From contig JAXLYE010000001.1 in assembly GCA_046351595.1 (NCBI GenBank), positions 868,001 to 932,000 of the forward strand: 64,000 bases of DNA, read 5' to 3'. A program made the translations under genes and the position numbers. Below, one piece after another: positions 47,996 to 57,240 of the stretch; position 1 is the first letter of the stretch; every line of letters starts with the position of its first letter. This stretch comes from JAXLYE01 sp046351595. GTDB lineage: Bacteria > Myxococcota_A > Polyangia > Palsa-1104 > JAEUJZ01. The notes under the pieces were generated by a model. It was not told the origin of the DNA, ran no database searches, and saw only the letters and a program-made list of their open reading frames with translations.

Positions 47996-48001
47996 TATAA
48001 T
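47996..48001 (+). promoter_or_regulatory. Perfect TATAAT -10 box of the alpha-2-macroglobulin gene
   Basis: TATAAT lies 26 bases before ATG 48028, with GGAG at 48018-48021 as ribosome site. No consensus -35 is present (ACCAGC at 17 bases). It is divergent from the tra-like promoter within a 136-base region. Confidence 0.5.
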
Positions 48002-48027
48002 CGCCCGAACTCTTGTCGGAGTGTCGA

Positions 48028-51000
48028 ATGCGCGCTGACCTGCGCCCGCCGTACCGCACGGCGGGTCCCGAAGTCCTCCCCGCCCACCGACGACCAGACC
48101 GAGTGCGGGGGCTGCTGCTCGCGGCGTCCTGTCTGTTCTTCGCGCTGTCGGCCGGCTGCTCGGGCTGCTCGAAGCCGGCGCGGGTGCAGGCCGACGGCGG
48201 CGCGGTCGGCGACGGCGGCGCGCGACCCGAGCTGAGCGCGGCGGCGCTGCAGCCGGTGATCCGACCGCAGGCCATCGAGGGCACGGTGCCGGACCGCCTG
48301 GTCATCGAGTTCGCGCGGCCCATCCTCGAGAACGAGCGCGACCGGCGCGGCCAGCCGGCGCACAAGGACACGGTGCTGCGCATCGACCCCGAGGTGCCGG
48401 GGCGTATGACCCACCACGGGCTGAGCACGCTGGTCTTCACGCCCGAGAAGGGCTTCGCCGCGGCCACCGGCTACACGGTGACGCTCGCCGCCGTGCACAC
48501 GCCGCAGGGCGTGATCAAGGCGCCCGCCGAGCAGCCGTGGCAGCTGCGCTTCACGACGCCGCCGTTCAAGCTGCTCGACACGTCGCTGCTCGACGTGGAC
48601 CTCAGCGCGCAGGACAAGAAGAAGCCGCACGTCGAGGTGCGGCTGACCTTCTCGGGCAAGGTCGAGATCGCGGAGCTCAAGAGCTTCGCCACCTGGCAGG
48701 TCGACGGCGCCGCGGTGCCGGCCAAGGAGGTCAGCTACGAGACGACGGAGCTCGGGCACGTGCTCGCCGCGCGGATCACCTCGCCGCAGCTGCACGTCGG
48801 CAGCCAGGTGACCTTCGCGCTGCGCGCCGGCCTGCCGATGGCGGGCTTCCCCAAGATCCGCGCCGACCGCGCGCAGAGCCGCACCACCATCGAGGACCTC
48901 GACAGCCTGCCGACGCTGTCGATCAAGTCGGTGACGCGCAGCGAGGGCACCAGCGGCTTCTTCCTGGACGTGGTCTGCGACGACGACGCGGTCAAGGACA
49001 AGCGCTACTTCTACGACGAGGTCCAGGGCGAGCGCATCGGCGGCGACGGCGACGAGGCCGAGGAGCACCGCTCGAGCTACAGCGGCCGCATCTCGCGCCG
49101 CTGTCAGCTCGAGGAGGCGAGCGCGCGCGAGAAGATCCGCCTGCTGCCGGCGGCGAAGTTCACGGTGGCACCGGCGGCCGGCGGCTTCCGCATCCTCGGT
49201 GACTTCAAGCGCGGCCCGTACACCCTGCGCATCGCCTCGGGGGCGCGCAGCATCGACGGCGGCGTGATCAAGGCGCCGTACGAGCGCGCCTTCTCGGTGC
49301 CGGCGCGCTCGCCGCGGCTGGGCTTCGTGTCGACGGGCCGCTACCTGCCGCGCAAGGCCTGGCGCAACCTGCCCATCACCCACGTCAACAGCGACGAGGT
49401 CGAGATCACCGTCCGGCAGGTGCCGCCCGAGAACCTGGTCTTCTGGATGAGCGAGGACGGCAACGATCGCGCCTCGGAGCGCACCTCGAACGTCATCCTG
49501 CAGAAGAAGCTGCCGCTCAAGGGCGAGCCGGACGCGCAGTCGACGACGTGGCTCGACGTCGGCTCGCTGGTGCCGGCGACGACGCAGGGCATGCTGCAGC
49601 TGTCGCTGCGCGGCGCCGGCGCGGCCAAGGCCGAGGCGCGGGTGCTGCTCACCAACATCAACCTCGTCGCCAAGCGCGAGGCGGACTACAAGGACCGGCC
49701 CGGCGACCTGGTCGTCTTCGCGCTCGACATGGAGAGCAATACGCCGCTGGCCGGCGTCGAGGTGAAGCTGGTGCGCAAGAGCGGCCAGGTGATCGCGCGC
49801 TGCACCACCGGCGGCGCGGTCGGCTGCCGCATCACGCCGCCGGCGCAGGCCGTGGATCCCGGGCCGGGCTTCGCGCTATTGGCGCAGCGCGGCGACGACC
49901 TGACGTACCTGCGCTTCTCGGACCTCAAGACCGAGATGCCGGGCGGGGTCAGCTACGGCGAGCCGTTCTCGTCGGAGAAGCCGTACCACGCGGCGCTCTA
50001 CACCGACCGCGGCGTCTACCGCCCGGGCGAGACCGCGCACGTCGTCGCCATCGTCCGCGACGAGAAGAACCAGGCGCCCAGGGCCGGCCTGCCGGTGCTC
50101 GCCGAGATCACCGACCCGCGCGGCGCCGCCTACAAGAAGCTGCAGCAGACGCTCAACAGCGCCGGCATGCTCGCGCTCGACCTGCCGTTCGACGCCTTCG
50201 CCAACACCGGCAAGTATACCGTCAAGCTGCGCGCCGGTGACAAGCCGCTCGGCGAGGAGACGCTGCAGGTCGAGGAGTTTGTCCCCGAGCGCATGAAGGT
50301 CAAGACCCAGGCCAAGGCCGCGGGCTACCTGTCGGGCGAGCCGGTGGCCTTCGACGTGAGCGCGCGCTACCTGTTCGGCAGCCCCGCCGCCAGCCACAAG
50401 GTCGAGCTGTCGTGCGAGCTGTCACCGGCGGAGTTTACGCCCGAGGAGAACAGCGAGTTCCACTACGGCATCTGGCGCGCCGACACGCCCAAGGATCTCG
50501 CGCTCGGCAAGCAGGACGGCACGCTCGACAGCGACGGCAAGGGCACGCTCGAGTGCCCGGGCGCGCAGGGCGAGGGCCGCTTCTACGGCACCGCCACGCT
50601 CAGCGCCGCCGCCGCCGTGTTCGAGGCCGGCAGCGGCCGCACCAGCGTCGGCCGCGACGACGTCGAGGTCCACCCCGAGCGCTTCTACCTCGGCCTCAAG
50701 GCCAGCGCCGAGCGCGCATCGCCCGGCCAGGAGGTCGCGGTCAGCGGCATCGTCGTCGACTGGAACGGCAAGGTCGTCTCGAGCGTCAGCGAGGTCAAGG
50801 TCGAGTACCTGCACATCGAGGAGGACTTCGGCTGGTACTACGACGAGGAGGAGCACCAGGGCTCGTACAAGCGCTACACGCACGCGGTCTCCGACGGCAG
50901 CGACAAGGTCTCGGCGAGCGGCGGCCGCTTCGCGCTGCGCTTCCGCCCGAGCCAGGGCGCCGACGGCTACCTGGTCCGCGTCACCGCCGGCAAGGCCCGC

Positions 51001-53940
51001 ACCGACCTGCTCATCGACGGCGAGCACTACTACCGCTACTTCGAGCCGAGCGAGAGCGAGTCCGATCAGACGCCGCGGCCGCAGAAGCCGACGGTGCTGA
51101 AGCTCAAGGCGCCGCCGCAGGTCAAGCTCAACGCCGACAACGAGCTGCGCTTCGCCGCGCCGTTCCCGGGCCAGGCCCTGGTCACCGTCGAGACCGACCG
51201 TGTGCTGCGCTCCGAGTGGATCAAGGTGCCGCAGGCCGGCGAGGTGGTGTGGCGCTTCCGCGTCGAGAAGTTCGCGCCCAACGTCTACCTGAGCGGGTTC
51301 CTCGTCAAGGATCCGCACACCGAGGCCAAGGCGGCGTTTTTGCCCGACCGCGCCTTCGGCGTGGTCTCGGCCCCGGTGGCACGCGACGAGCTCGCGCACG
51401 AGCTCAAGCTGACCGTGCCCAAGGACGTGCGCAGCCAGTCGACGCTGACCGTGCAGCTCGAGGTCGGCCAGAACGACCCGCAGCGCGACGGCGACGCCTT
51501 CGTCACCGTCGCTGTCGTCGACGAGGGCATCCTGTCGCTGACCGGCTTCCGCACGCCGGATCCGCTCAACGAGCTGCTCGCCCGCCGCGCGCTCGGCGTC
51601 GACACGTTCGAGACCATCGGCTGGACGCTGCTCTTGCCGCCCGGCGGGCCGTCGAGCCAGACCGGCGGCGACGAGGACGGCGACGGCGTCGCGGACAAGG
51701 ACGACAAGGCCGGCGGCCGCGTGCAGCCGATCAAGCCGGTCTCGCTGTGGTCCGGCGTGGTGCCGGTGCCGGCGAGCGGCAAGGTCTCGATCCCGTTCGT
51801 GCTGCCGCCCTACCGCGGCCAGCTCCGGGTCATGGCGGTCAGCGTCGGGAGCAAGCGCGTCGGCCAGGCCAGCGCCGAGGTCGTGGTCAAAGATCCGCTG
51901 GTGGCGCAGACGACGCTGCCGCGCTTCCTGGTGATGGGCGACGAGATCACGATCCCGGTCTCGGTCTCGAACCTGTCGGGCGGCGCGCAGCAGGTGGCGG
52001 TGCGGCTCAGCGCCGAGGAGCTCGCGGTGCCGGGCCTTGTGCCGAGCGGTGATGCGACGCCGCCGCTGCTCGTCCTGGGCGAGGACAGAAAGAGCCTGCG
52101 CCTCAAGGACGGCGAGGCCGGCGTGGTCGTCTTCCGCGCGCGCGCCCAGAAGGCGGTCGGCGCCGCCAAGGTCCGCGTCGTCGCCAAGGCCGGCGCGCTC
52201 GAGAGCCGCGAGGAGGCCGACGTGCCGCTGGTCCCGGCCGCGCCGCTCGTGCGCACGGTGCAGCGCATCGAGCTCGCGGCCGGCGAGATCGATCTCTTGC
52301 CCTACCTGAAGGGCTGGACGCCGACGACGGAGAAGTCGACGTTCTGGGTCACCAGCAACCCGTACGGCGACACCTTCGATCACCTCAAGCACCTTCTGCG
52401 CTACCCCTACGGCTGCATCGAGCAGACCACCTCGTCGACGTGGCCGCTCTTGTACGTGGCGAACCTCTTGTCGAGCGTCGACCCGACGCTGCTCGCCGGC
52501 AAGAAGATCGAGGACATGGTGCAGTACGGCGTGCGCCGCGTGCTGTCGATGCAGACGCCCGAGGGCGGCTTCGCCTACTGGCCGGGCAGCACGCACCCGA
52601 CGGACTGGGGCACCGCGTACGCGACGCACATGCTGCTCGATGCGCAGAAGAAGGGCTACGCGGTGTCCGAGGCGCGGATCAAAGACGCGATCGAGTACAT
52701 CGAGGGCCAGCTCGCCAACGTCTACGAGCAGGGACGCACGCCCGACGGCTGGTACGGCGGCACCGCCGAGCCGTACCTGCAGTTCGTGCTGGCGCTCGGC
52801 GGCAAGGGGCGCAAGGCGCGCATCCAGCAGCTCATCGAGAAGCTCGCCGCGACGCCCGCGAACAAGATCGACAGCGAGGATCGCGAGCACGAGTACCTGC
52901 TGAAGGCGGCGCTGTACCTCGCCGGCGACCGTCGCTACGAGCGCGATCTCAAGAGCCCGGACGTGTCGCCCATCGGCAAGGAGCGCTTCAACTACTGGTC
53001 GTTCTACTCGGACCGCCGCCGGCGCGCGATGACGCTGGCGGTGTTCCAGGACCTGTTCGGCAAGGACCCGGCGGGCGAGACGCTGGCCAACCTCGTCGCC
53101 GAGGGACTGCGCGGCCACCGCAGCAGCTGGTACACGACGCAGGAGCTGGTCTGGGGCACGATCGGCCTGGGCAAGCGCATCGGCGAGCGCGCGCCCATCG
53201 TCGGCGTGCCGGTGCTGACCAGCGCCGACAAGAAGGTCGCGCCGCAGTCCACGGGCAAGGCCGGCGACGTCACCTGGGCGCTCGGCCGCGCCTCCGAGCG
53301 GCGCAGCCTGACCCTGACCGTGCCCGCCGGCCAGAAGGGCAAGCTGTACCTGATCCTCGGCAGCGAGGGCGTGCGCGCCGATCCCAAGGAGGTGCCGCTC
53401 GGCGGCAACGGCCTGTCGATCGAGCGCCGCATCCTCGACACCGACGGCGATCCGGTCGATCTCGGGGACGGCTCGCTCGACCTCGGGGACCTCATCGTGG
53501 TCGAGCTGACCGTCAAGAACGAGCTCGACGAGGCGATCACCAACATCGCGGTCGTCGACCGCTTCCCCGCGGGCTGGGAGATCGAGAACCCGCGCCTGGG
53601 CCGCGGCAAGTCCGCCATCACCGGCGGCGGCGACCACGGCGACGACGATGACGACGACGCCGACAAGCGCGAGGACAAGAGCGGCACCAAGCCGTGGGAG
53701 CTCGACTACCTCAACCTGCGCGACGATCGCATCGAGGCGTTCGGCCGGCTCGAGGCCAAGGAGAAGCGCAGCATCCGCTACCTCCTGCGCGCGGTCACCG
53801 CCGGCCGCTTCACCATGCCCACGGTCTCGGCCGAGGCGATGTACGACCCCGAGCTGTGGGCGCGCGGCGCCGGCGCGACGGTCGTCATCTCCGGTCCCTG
53901 GCCCGACGAGACGCCGGAGCCGCCCAAGAAGAAGCGCTAG
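48028..53940 (+). CDS. Giant alpha-2-macroglobulin-family lipoprotein
   Basis: 1970 residues. ATG 48028 has GGAG 6 bases upstream; the leader ends in ALSAGC, giving a lipoprotein. Repeated beta macroglobulin domains fill the first 1100 residues, including the typical DRGVYRPGETAHVVAIVRD segment (given in part). The bait region and ANA-type segments follow. The thioester motif is YGCIEQTTSS with Cys1463, as in the CLEQ of Escherichia coli YfhM. The alpha/alpha toroid (GFAYWPGSTHPTDWGTAYAT) and a receptor-like end domain complete it. It should trap incoming proteases at the envelope. An Asp/Gly/Lys-rich stretch near 1215-1235 and an acidic run near 1870 are insertions. No penicillin-binding protein 1C gene is adjacent. 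Confidence 0.93.
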   Translation: MRADLRPPYRTAGPEVLPAHRRPDRVRGLLLAASCLFFALSAGCSGCSKPARVQADGGAVGDGGARPELSAAALQPVIRPQAIEGTVPDRLVIEFARPILENERDRRGQPAHKDTVLRIDPEVPGRMTHHGLSTLVFTPEKGFAAATGYTVTLAAVHTPQGVIKAPAEQPWQLRFTTPPFKLLDTSLLDVDLSAQDKKKPHVEVRLTFSGKVEIAELKSFATWQVDGAAVPAKEVSYETTELGHVLAARITSPQLHVGSQVTFALRAGLPMAGFPKIRADRAQSRTTIEDLDSLPTLSIKSVTRSEGTSGFFLDVVCDDDAVKDKRYFYDEVQGERIGGDGDEAEEHRSSYSGRISRRCQLEEASAREKIRLLPAAKFTVAPAAGGFRILGDFKRGPYTLRIASGARSIDGGVIKAPYERAFSVPARSPRLGFVSTGRYLPRKAWRNLPITHVNSDEVEITVRQVPPENLVFWMSEDGNDRASERTSNVILQKKLPLKGEPDAQSTTWLDVGSLVPATTQGMLQLSLRGAGAAKAEARVLLTNINLVAKREADYKDRPGDLVVFALDMESNTPLAGVEVKLVRKSGQVIARCTTGGAVGCRITPPAQAVDPGPGFALLAQRGDDLTYLRFSDLKTEMPGGVSYGEPFSSEKPYHAALYTDRGVYRPGETAHVVAIVRDEKNQAPRAGLPVLAEITDPRGAAYKKLQQTLNSAGMLALDLPFDAFANTGKYTVKLRAGDKPLGEETLQVEEFVPERMKVKTQAKAAGYLSGEPVAFDVSARYLFGSPAASHKVELSCELSPAEFTPEENSEFHYGIWRADTPKDLALGKQDGTLDSDGKGTLECPGAQGEGRFYGTATLSAAAAVFEAGSGRTSVGRDDVEVHPERFYLGLKASAERASPGQEVAVSGIVVDWNGKVVSSVSEVKVEYLHIEEDFGWYYDEEEHQGSYKRYTHAVSDGSDKVSASGGRFALRFRPSQGADGYLVRVTAGKARTDLLIDGEHYYRYFEPSESESDQTPRPQKPTVLKLKAPPQVKLNADNELRFAAPFPGQALVTVETDRVLRSEWIKVPQAGEVVWRFRVEKFAPNVYLSGFLVKDPHTEAKAAFLPDRAFGVVSAPVARDELAHELKLTVPKDVRSQSTLTVQLEVGQNDPQRDGDAFVTVAVVDEGILSLTGFRTPDPLNELLARRALGVDTFETIGWTLLLPPGGPSSQTGGDEDGDGVADKDDKAGGRVQPIKPVSLWSGVVPVPASGKVSIPFVLPPYRGQLRVMAVSVGSKRVGQASAEVVVKDPLVAQTTLPRFLVMGDEITIPVSVSNLSGGAQQVAVRLSAEELAVPGLVPSGDATPPLLVLGEDRKSLRLKDGEAGVVVFRARAQKAVGAAKVRVVAKAGALESREEADVPLVPAAPLVRTVQRIELAAGEIDLLPYLKGWTPTTEKSTFWVTSNPYGDTFDHLKHLLRYPYGCIEQTTSSTWPLLYVANLLSSVDPTLLAGKKIEDMVQYGVRRVLSMQTPEGGFAYWPGSTHPTDWGTAYATHMLLDAQKKGYAVSEARIKDAIEYIEGQLANVYEQGRTPDGWYGGTAEPYLQFVLALGGKGRKARIQQLIEKLAATPANKIDSEDREHEYLLKAALYLAGDRRYERDLKSPDVSPIGKERFNYWSFYSDRRRRAMTLAVFQDLFGKDPAGETLANLVAEGLRGHRSSWYTTQELVWGTIGLGKRIGERAPIVGVPVLTSADKKVAPQSTGKAGDVTWALGRASERRSLTLTVPAGQKGKLYLILGSEGVRADPKEVPLGGNGLSIERRILDTDGDPVDLGDGSLDLGDLIVVELTVKNELDEAITNIAVVDRFPAGWEIENPRLGRGKSAITGGGDHGDDDDDDADKREDKSGTKPWELDYLNLRDDRIEAFGRLEAKEKRSIRYLLRAVTAGRFTMPTVSAEAMYDPELWARGAGATVVISGPWPDETPEPPKKKR

Positions 53941-54026
53941 CGGCAGCGATTGAAGAAGCGCTAGCGCGAGCGCATCCCGCGCAACGGCGCCCAGTAGAAC
54001 TACGCAAGGAAGAACACGGGCTGGTC

Positions 54027-54761
54027 CTACGCAGCCCGTGCCTTGCTCGCCCGCGCGAGCAGGCCCATGCCGTCGAGCGTCTCGTCCACCTGCACGTCTA
54101 CGAAGCCGTGGCGCTCGAGCAGCGCGCGCAGCTCGGCCTTCTGGAAGCGGCCGTAGCCGCCGCTGAAGATGCGCCACAGCAGCATCGACAGCTTGAAGCG
54201 CTTGGGCCCGGCGATGCGCAGCGCCTGCAGGATGCGGCTGCCCTCCTGCGGCTCGAGAATGACGTAGCGGCCGCCCGGTTTGAGCACGCGCGCCATCTCG
54301 CGCAGCGACGCCTCGCGGTCGGCCAAGAGGTACAGGAAGCTGTGGTGCGTCACGACGTCGAACGCCTCGTCGCAGAACGGCAGGTTGGTGACGTCGGCGC
54401 GGCACAGCGGGATGTCGGCGTGCGCCTTCTGCAGGTAGTGCTTGGCGTAGCGCAGCATCGGCGCCGCGAAGTCCGCGCCGAAGACCCGCAGGTCCGGGCG
54501 CCGATCGAGCAGGCCGATGCCCGAGACGCCGGGACCGATGCCCATGTCGAGCACGCGCAGCCGCCCTTCGCCGTCAGTGCTGAGCAGCGGCGACGGCGGC
54601 GACCGCGGCGGCGGCGGCCGCGGTGGGAAGTGATCCGCCAGGCTGGCGCAGTGCGCGCGCCACACCGGCTGCCAGGTCATCCAGGCGTATAACGACGAGC
54701 CCACCGTGAAGATCAGCCGGCTGAGTCGCGCGTGCAGCCGCTTGCCGAGAGCCGAAGCCAT
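54027..54761 (-). CDS. Class I SAM-dependent methyltransferase
   Basis: 244 residues. ATG 54761 starts a basic, weakly hydrophobic N-terminus (RLSRLIFTVGSSLYAWMTWQP), which may lie along the membrane. After a Pro-rich insert (about 47-60) comes the Rossmann methyltransferase fold: motif I VLDMGIGPGVSGIGLL, acidic GADFAAPML, then DVTNLPFCDEAFDVVTHHSF and REMARVLKPGGRYVILEP. These are the Methyltransf_11 hallmarks seen in lipid, quinone and natural-product methylases. The substrate is unknown. It converges with the macroglobulin gene and is divergent from the small protein at 54869. Confidence 0.85.
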   Translation of the reverse strand: MASALGKRLHARLSRLIFTVGSSLYAWMTWQPVWRAHCASLADHFPPRPPPPRSPPSPLLSTDGEGRLRVLDMGIGPGVSGIGLLDRRPDLRVFGADFAAPMLRYAKHYLQKAHADIPLCRADVTNLPFCDEAFDVVTHHSFLYLLADREASLREMARVLKPGGRYVILEPQEGSRILQALRIAGPKRFKLSMLLWRIFSGGYGRFQKAELRALLERHGFVDVQVDETLDGMGLLARASKARAA

Positions 54762-54868
54762 GGCGCCGTTATACCCTTCTGGCTCGGAAATTTTCAGAAG
54801 TCGCACGGGCGCCTGTGATAGAAAGAAGGCTGTCCCCACCCGCAACCAGCCACCAAGGAGGACGGGCG

Positions 54869-55060
54869 ATGGCGTTCAATGGCGTGAAGGTGTTCTCAGC
54901 CACCAAGGCGCGGGAGCGTGAGGAGCTGGGCGAGGTCATCACCCGCTGGCTGCGCGCAAACCCGGGGATCCGAATCGTCGACAAGGTGGTGACGCAGAGC
55001 TCGGACCGCGAGTTCCACTGCCTGACCATCACGCTCTTCTACGAGAAGGACGCCGAGTAA
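54869..55060 (+). CDS. Small conserved-looking protein
   Basis: 63 residues, with AAGGAGG ending 8 bases before ATG 54869, a very good ribosome site. The sequence MAFNGVKVFSATKARERE, then LGEVITRWLRANPGIRIVDK and a beta pair (FHCLTITLFYEKD) suggests a compact alpha/beta fold. I have the impression that similar short proteins are common in myxobacteria, but no function is known to me. It is divergent from the methyltransferase gene with a 107-base gap. Confidence 0.75.
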   Translation: MAFNGVKVFSATKAREREELGEVITRWLRANPGIRIVDKVVTQSSDREFHCLTITLFYEKDAE

Positions 55061-55358
55061 CCTCGGGCCTCACGCCGCCTCCCTCCCCTGCCCCGCTCCC
55101 CGCTCTCTCTCTCTCTCTCGCTCTCCCTTCGCTCTCTCTGTCCGCCGGATCGTCTGCTGCAATCGCCCGCTCGGAACCGCGAGCCGGGCCGCTGCGAGCT
55201 GTGCCAAGACACAACGCATCCGGATCCCCACACCGTGTCGCAGCTCGCACGCCGCCTGGTCGCGCCCACCGTCGTGATATCGTGAGGAGGGGCCTCGTCG
55301 ACCCGCCTCGTGCCGCGCCGGGGGGCGCGCCGGGATCTTTTTGATATCGGGAGTCCGT
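55061..55358. repeat. Intergenic region with CT-rich simple repeat
   Basis: A pyrimidine-rich stretch from about 55076 to 55141 contains (CT)8 at 55103-55118 and further CTCT runs. Two GATATC sites (about 55275 and 55343) lie in front of the next gene. Dinucleotide tracts of this length are uncommon in bacteria and may vary in length. No gene is seen. Confidence 0.65.
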
Positions 55359-56099
55359 ATGTCACTCCGCAGGCTGTCTGCATCCGTTCGATCTGGCCGA
55401 TCTGTTCGATCTGTCCGGGCTCTGCTCTCTCTGTCTGTCGCGATCTGTCTGTTTGCCTGCACGCACGCCGCGCCGCGGCCGGATCCGGCACCGAGCGGGG
55501 CCGCGAGCACGCCGGCCACAGCGCCGGTCGGCCAGACACCGAGCTTCGCCGGCATCGACGCGCCTCCATCGGCGCCCGCCACCGGCCGCCTCGCCGTCGA
55601 CCGCTTCCCGGGCATGCTCGTCGGCCTGCCGCGCATCGAGGTCGTCGACTACGAGGCGAAGGGGCACGCCGGCCTGGGCTACAGCGTCTCGTACGGCAGC
55701 CGCGAGAGCCTGATCGTCACGCTGTACATCTACGACATGGGCGAGTCGCACATCCCCGATGGCCCGGGCTCGCCCGAGGTGCAGGAGCAGCTGCGCCGCG
55801 CGGTCGGCGACATCTTGCAGGCCGAGCGCATGGGCCTCTACAAGAATGTGCAGCAGGCGCGCGAGGCGACCGTCACCCTCGGCGGCGGCGCGCCCGGACA
55901 GGGCCTTGTGGCCCGCGGCGTCGTCTTCCACCTCGAGGTGCAGGGCGAGCCCAAGACCTCGCACGTCTACACGAGCGGCCACCGCGGCGCGTTCGTCAAG
56001 CTGCGCTGCACCTACGCGCACGACGAGCCGAGCGAGGCGCAGAGCGAAGACCTGCTGCGCCGCTTCCTGCTGGCGCTGGGCCCGGTGCTGAACAGCTGA
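55359..56099 (+). CDS. Lipoprotein of unknown function
   Basis: 246 residues. GGGAG lies 6 bases before ATG 55359. The signal peptide ends in CLFAC, a good lipobox (Cys about 34). Its coding DNA contains repeated GATCTG units, giving a Ser/Arg/Val-rich N-region. After a Pro/Ala-rich linker, the mature domain (about 75-245) includes VDRFPGMLVGLPRIEVVDYE, LGYSVSYGSRESLIVTLYIYD and GHRGAFVKLRCTYA, an alpha/beta domain without known motifs. It converges with the hydrolase at 56111. Confidence 0.72.
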   Translation: MSLRRLSASVRSGRSVRSVRALLSLSVAICLFACTHAAPRPDPAPSGAASTPATAPVGQTPSFAGIDAPPSAPATGRLAVDRFPGMLVGLPRIEVVDYEAKGHAGLGYSVSYGSRESLIVTLYIYDMGESHIPDGPGSPEVQEQLRRAVGDILQAERMGLYKNVQQAREATVTLGGGAPGQGLVARGVVFHLEVQGEPKTSHVYTSGHRGAFVKLRCTYAHDEPSEAQSEDLLRRFLLALGPVLNS

Positions 56100-56110
56100 G
56101 CGCGCGCCCG

Positions 56111-56992
56111 CTAGCGCGGCGAGTCATCCTTGCGCAGGGCCCACAGCACCTTGCGGTAGACCTCCTCGCTGACGACGAGCGAGGCGTGACCGAGCGGCAC
56201 GCGGATGGTGTGCGCGCCCTCGATCTGCGTGGCGTCGGGCGGACAGACCCAGTCGCGCTCGGCGCAGATCGAGTAGACCTCGGTCTGGTTGGGCAGCGGC
56301 CCGGTCTGCAATTCCGAGAGGAACGGGCTGCCCGGCAGCAGCTGCCACGACGAAGACGACCACAGCCCGAGCGTCGCGACACCGAGCAGCGCCATCCACG
56401 TGCCGTGGTTCGGCGTGCCGAGCTGCACCAGCCGCCGCACCATCGCCGCGCCGCCCAGCCGCTTCACGTAGTAGAGCCCGATCAGCCCGCCCATCGAGTG
56501 GCCGACGATGTCGATGCGGCGCATCGCGCGGCGGTCGTGGCTCGGGTGCAGGCTCGCCAGCCGCTCGACGATCTGCTCGACCTTCTTGTGGATGAGCAGC
56601 GCCGAGGTGCGGATGTCGCGCGTATTGACGACGCCGAGGTTCAGCGAGATGACGTCGAAGCCATCGCTGATCAGGCGCTGCTCGAGCACGAACATCGACC
56701 CGCGCGTGCCGAGGAAGCCGTGGATGAGCAGCACCGGCGGCCGCGGCCCGGCCTCGAGCGCGCCGCCCTCGGCCGGCGTGCGCGGTCGGAGCTGCTCGTT
56801 GCCGCGCACCAGGTGGCGCAGGTACGAAACGGTGTGGCCGCTCGAGACCAGATCCTGGCGCAGCGGATCGACCTCGAGGCGGCGCAGCTTGCGGTGCTGC
56901 GTGAGCAGCCGGGTGACGTTGCGCAGCAGGCCGCGGTCGCCTGCGTGGGCTTTAGACACGTCGTCTGGGCGCTTGCGGGGGCTGTCGCTCAT
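56111..56992 (-). CDS. Lipase-like alpha/beta hydrolase
   Basis: 293 residues without a signal peptide. The hydrolase core starts with VLLIHGFLGTRGSMFVLEQ (oxyanion region), followed by the nucleophile elbow VGHSMGGLIGLYYVKRLGG with Ser166, then LVQLGTPNHGTWMA, which resembles triacylglycerol lipases and PGAP1-like acylhydrolases. The acid is probably in SICAERDWVCPP and the His in VPLGHASLV. It probably acts on lipids or acylated substrates. The gene converges with the lipoprotein gene 11 bases away and has a 248-base gap upstream with no recognised signals. Confidence 0.87.
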   Translation of the reverse strand: MSDSPRKRPDDVSKAHAGDRGLLRNVTRLLTQHRKLRRLEVDPLRQDLVSSGHTVSYLRHLVRGNEQLRPRTPAEGGALEAGPRPPVLLIHGFLGTRGSMFVLEQRLISDGFDVISLNLGVVNTRDIRTSALLIHKKVEQIVERLASLHPSHDRRAMRRIDIVGHSMGGLIGLYYVKRLGGAAMVRRLVQLGTPNHGTWMALLGVATLGLWSSSSWQLLPGSPFLSELQTGPLPNQTEVYSICAERDWVCPPDATQIEGAHTIRVPLGHASLVVSEEVYRKVLWALRKDDSPR

Positions 56993-57240
56993 CGGGTTCT
57001 TCGCCGGAGGCGCCGCGGGTTCTGGGGCGGCGGCCGGTACCGCTACAGTACCGTAGCCGAAGCGCCATCACATCGTCACTTTGCTAAGGCGCGAGAAGAA
57101 CTGCCGCGGCGGGCCGACCGAGAGGGCGGCGACGACGGGTGCGAGCGGGGAGCAGGAGGGCGCCGCCCGGCGCCGCGCGCAGACGGAGCGCGGCCAGACC
57201 GGGCGGTGGCTCGGGCGGCGTATCGACGCGTATCAGGCGT

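Noticed and set aside
50422..54405. 1327-codon antisense ORF opposite the macroglobulin gene
   Set aside because: Its Arg/Ala/Leu/Val-rich composition is the mirror of GC-rich codons; the plus-strand frame has full family motifs.
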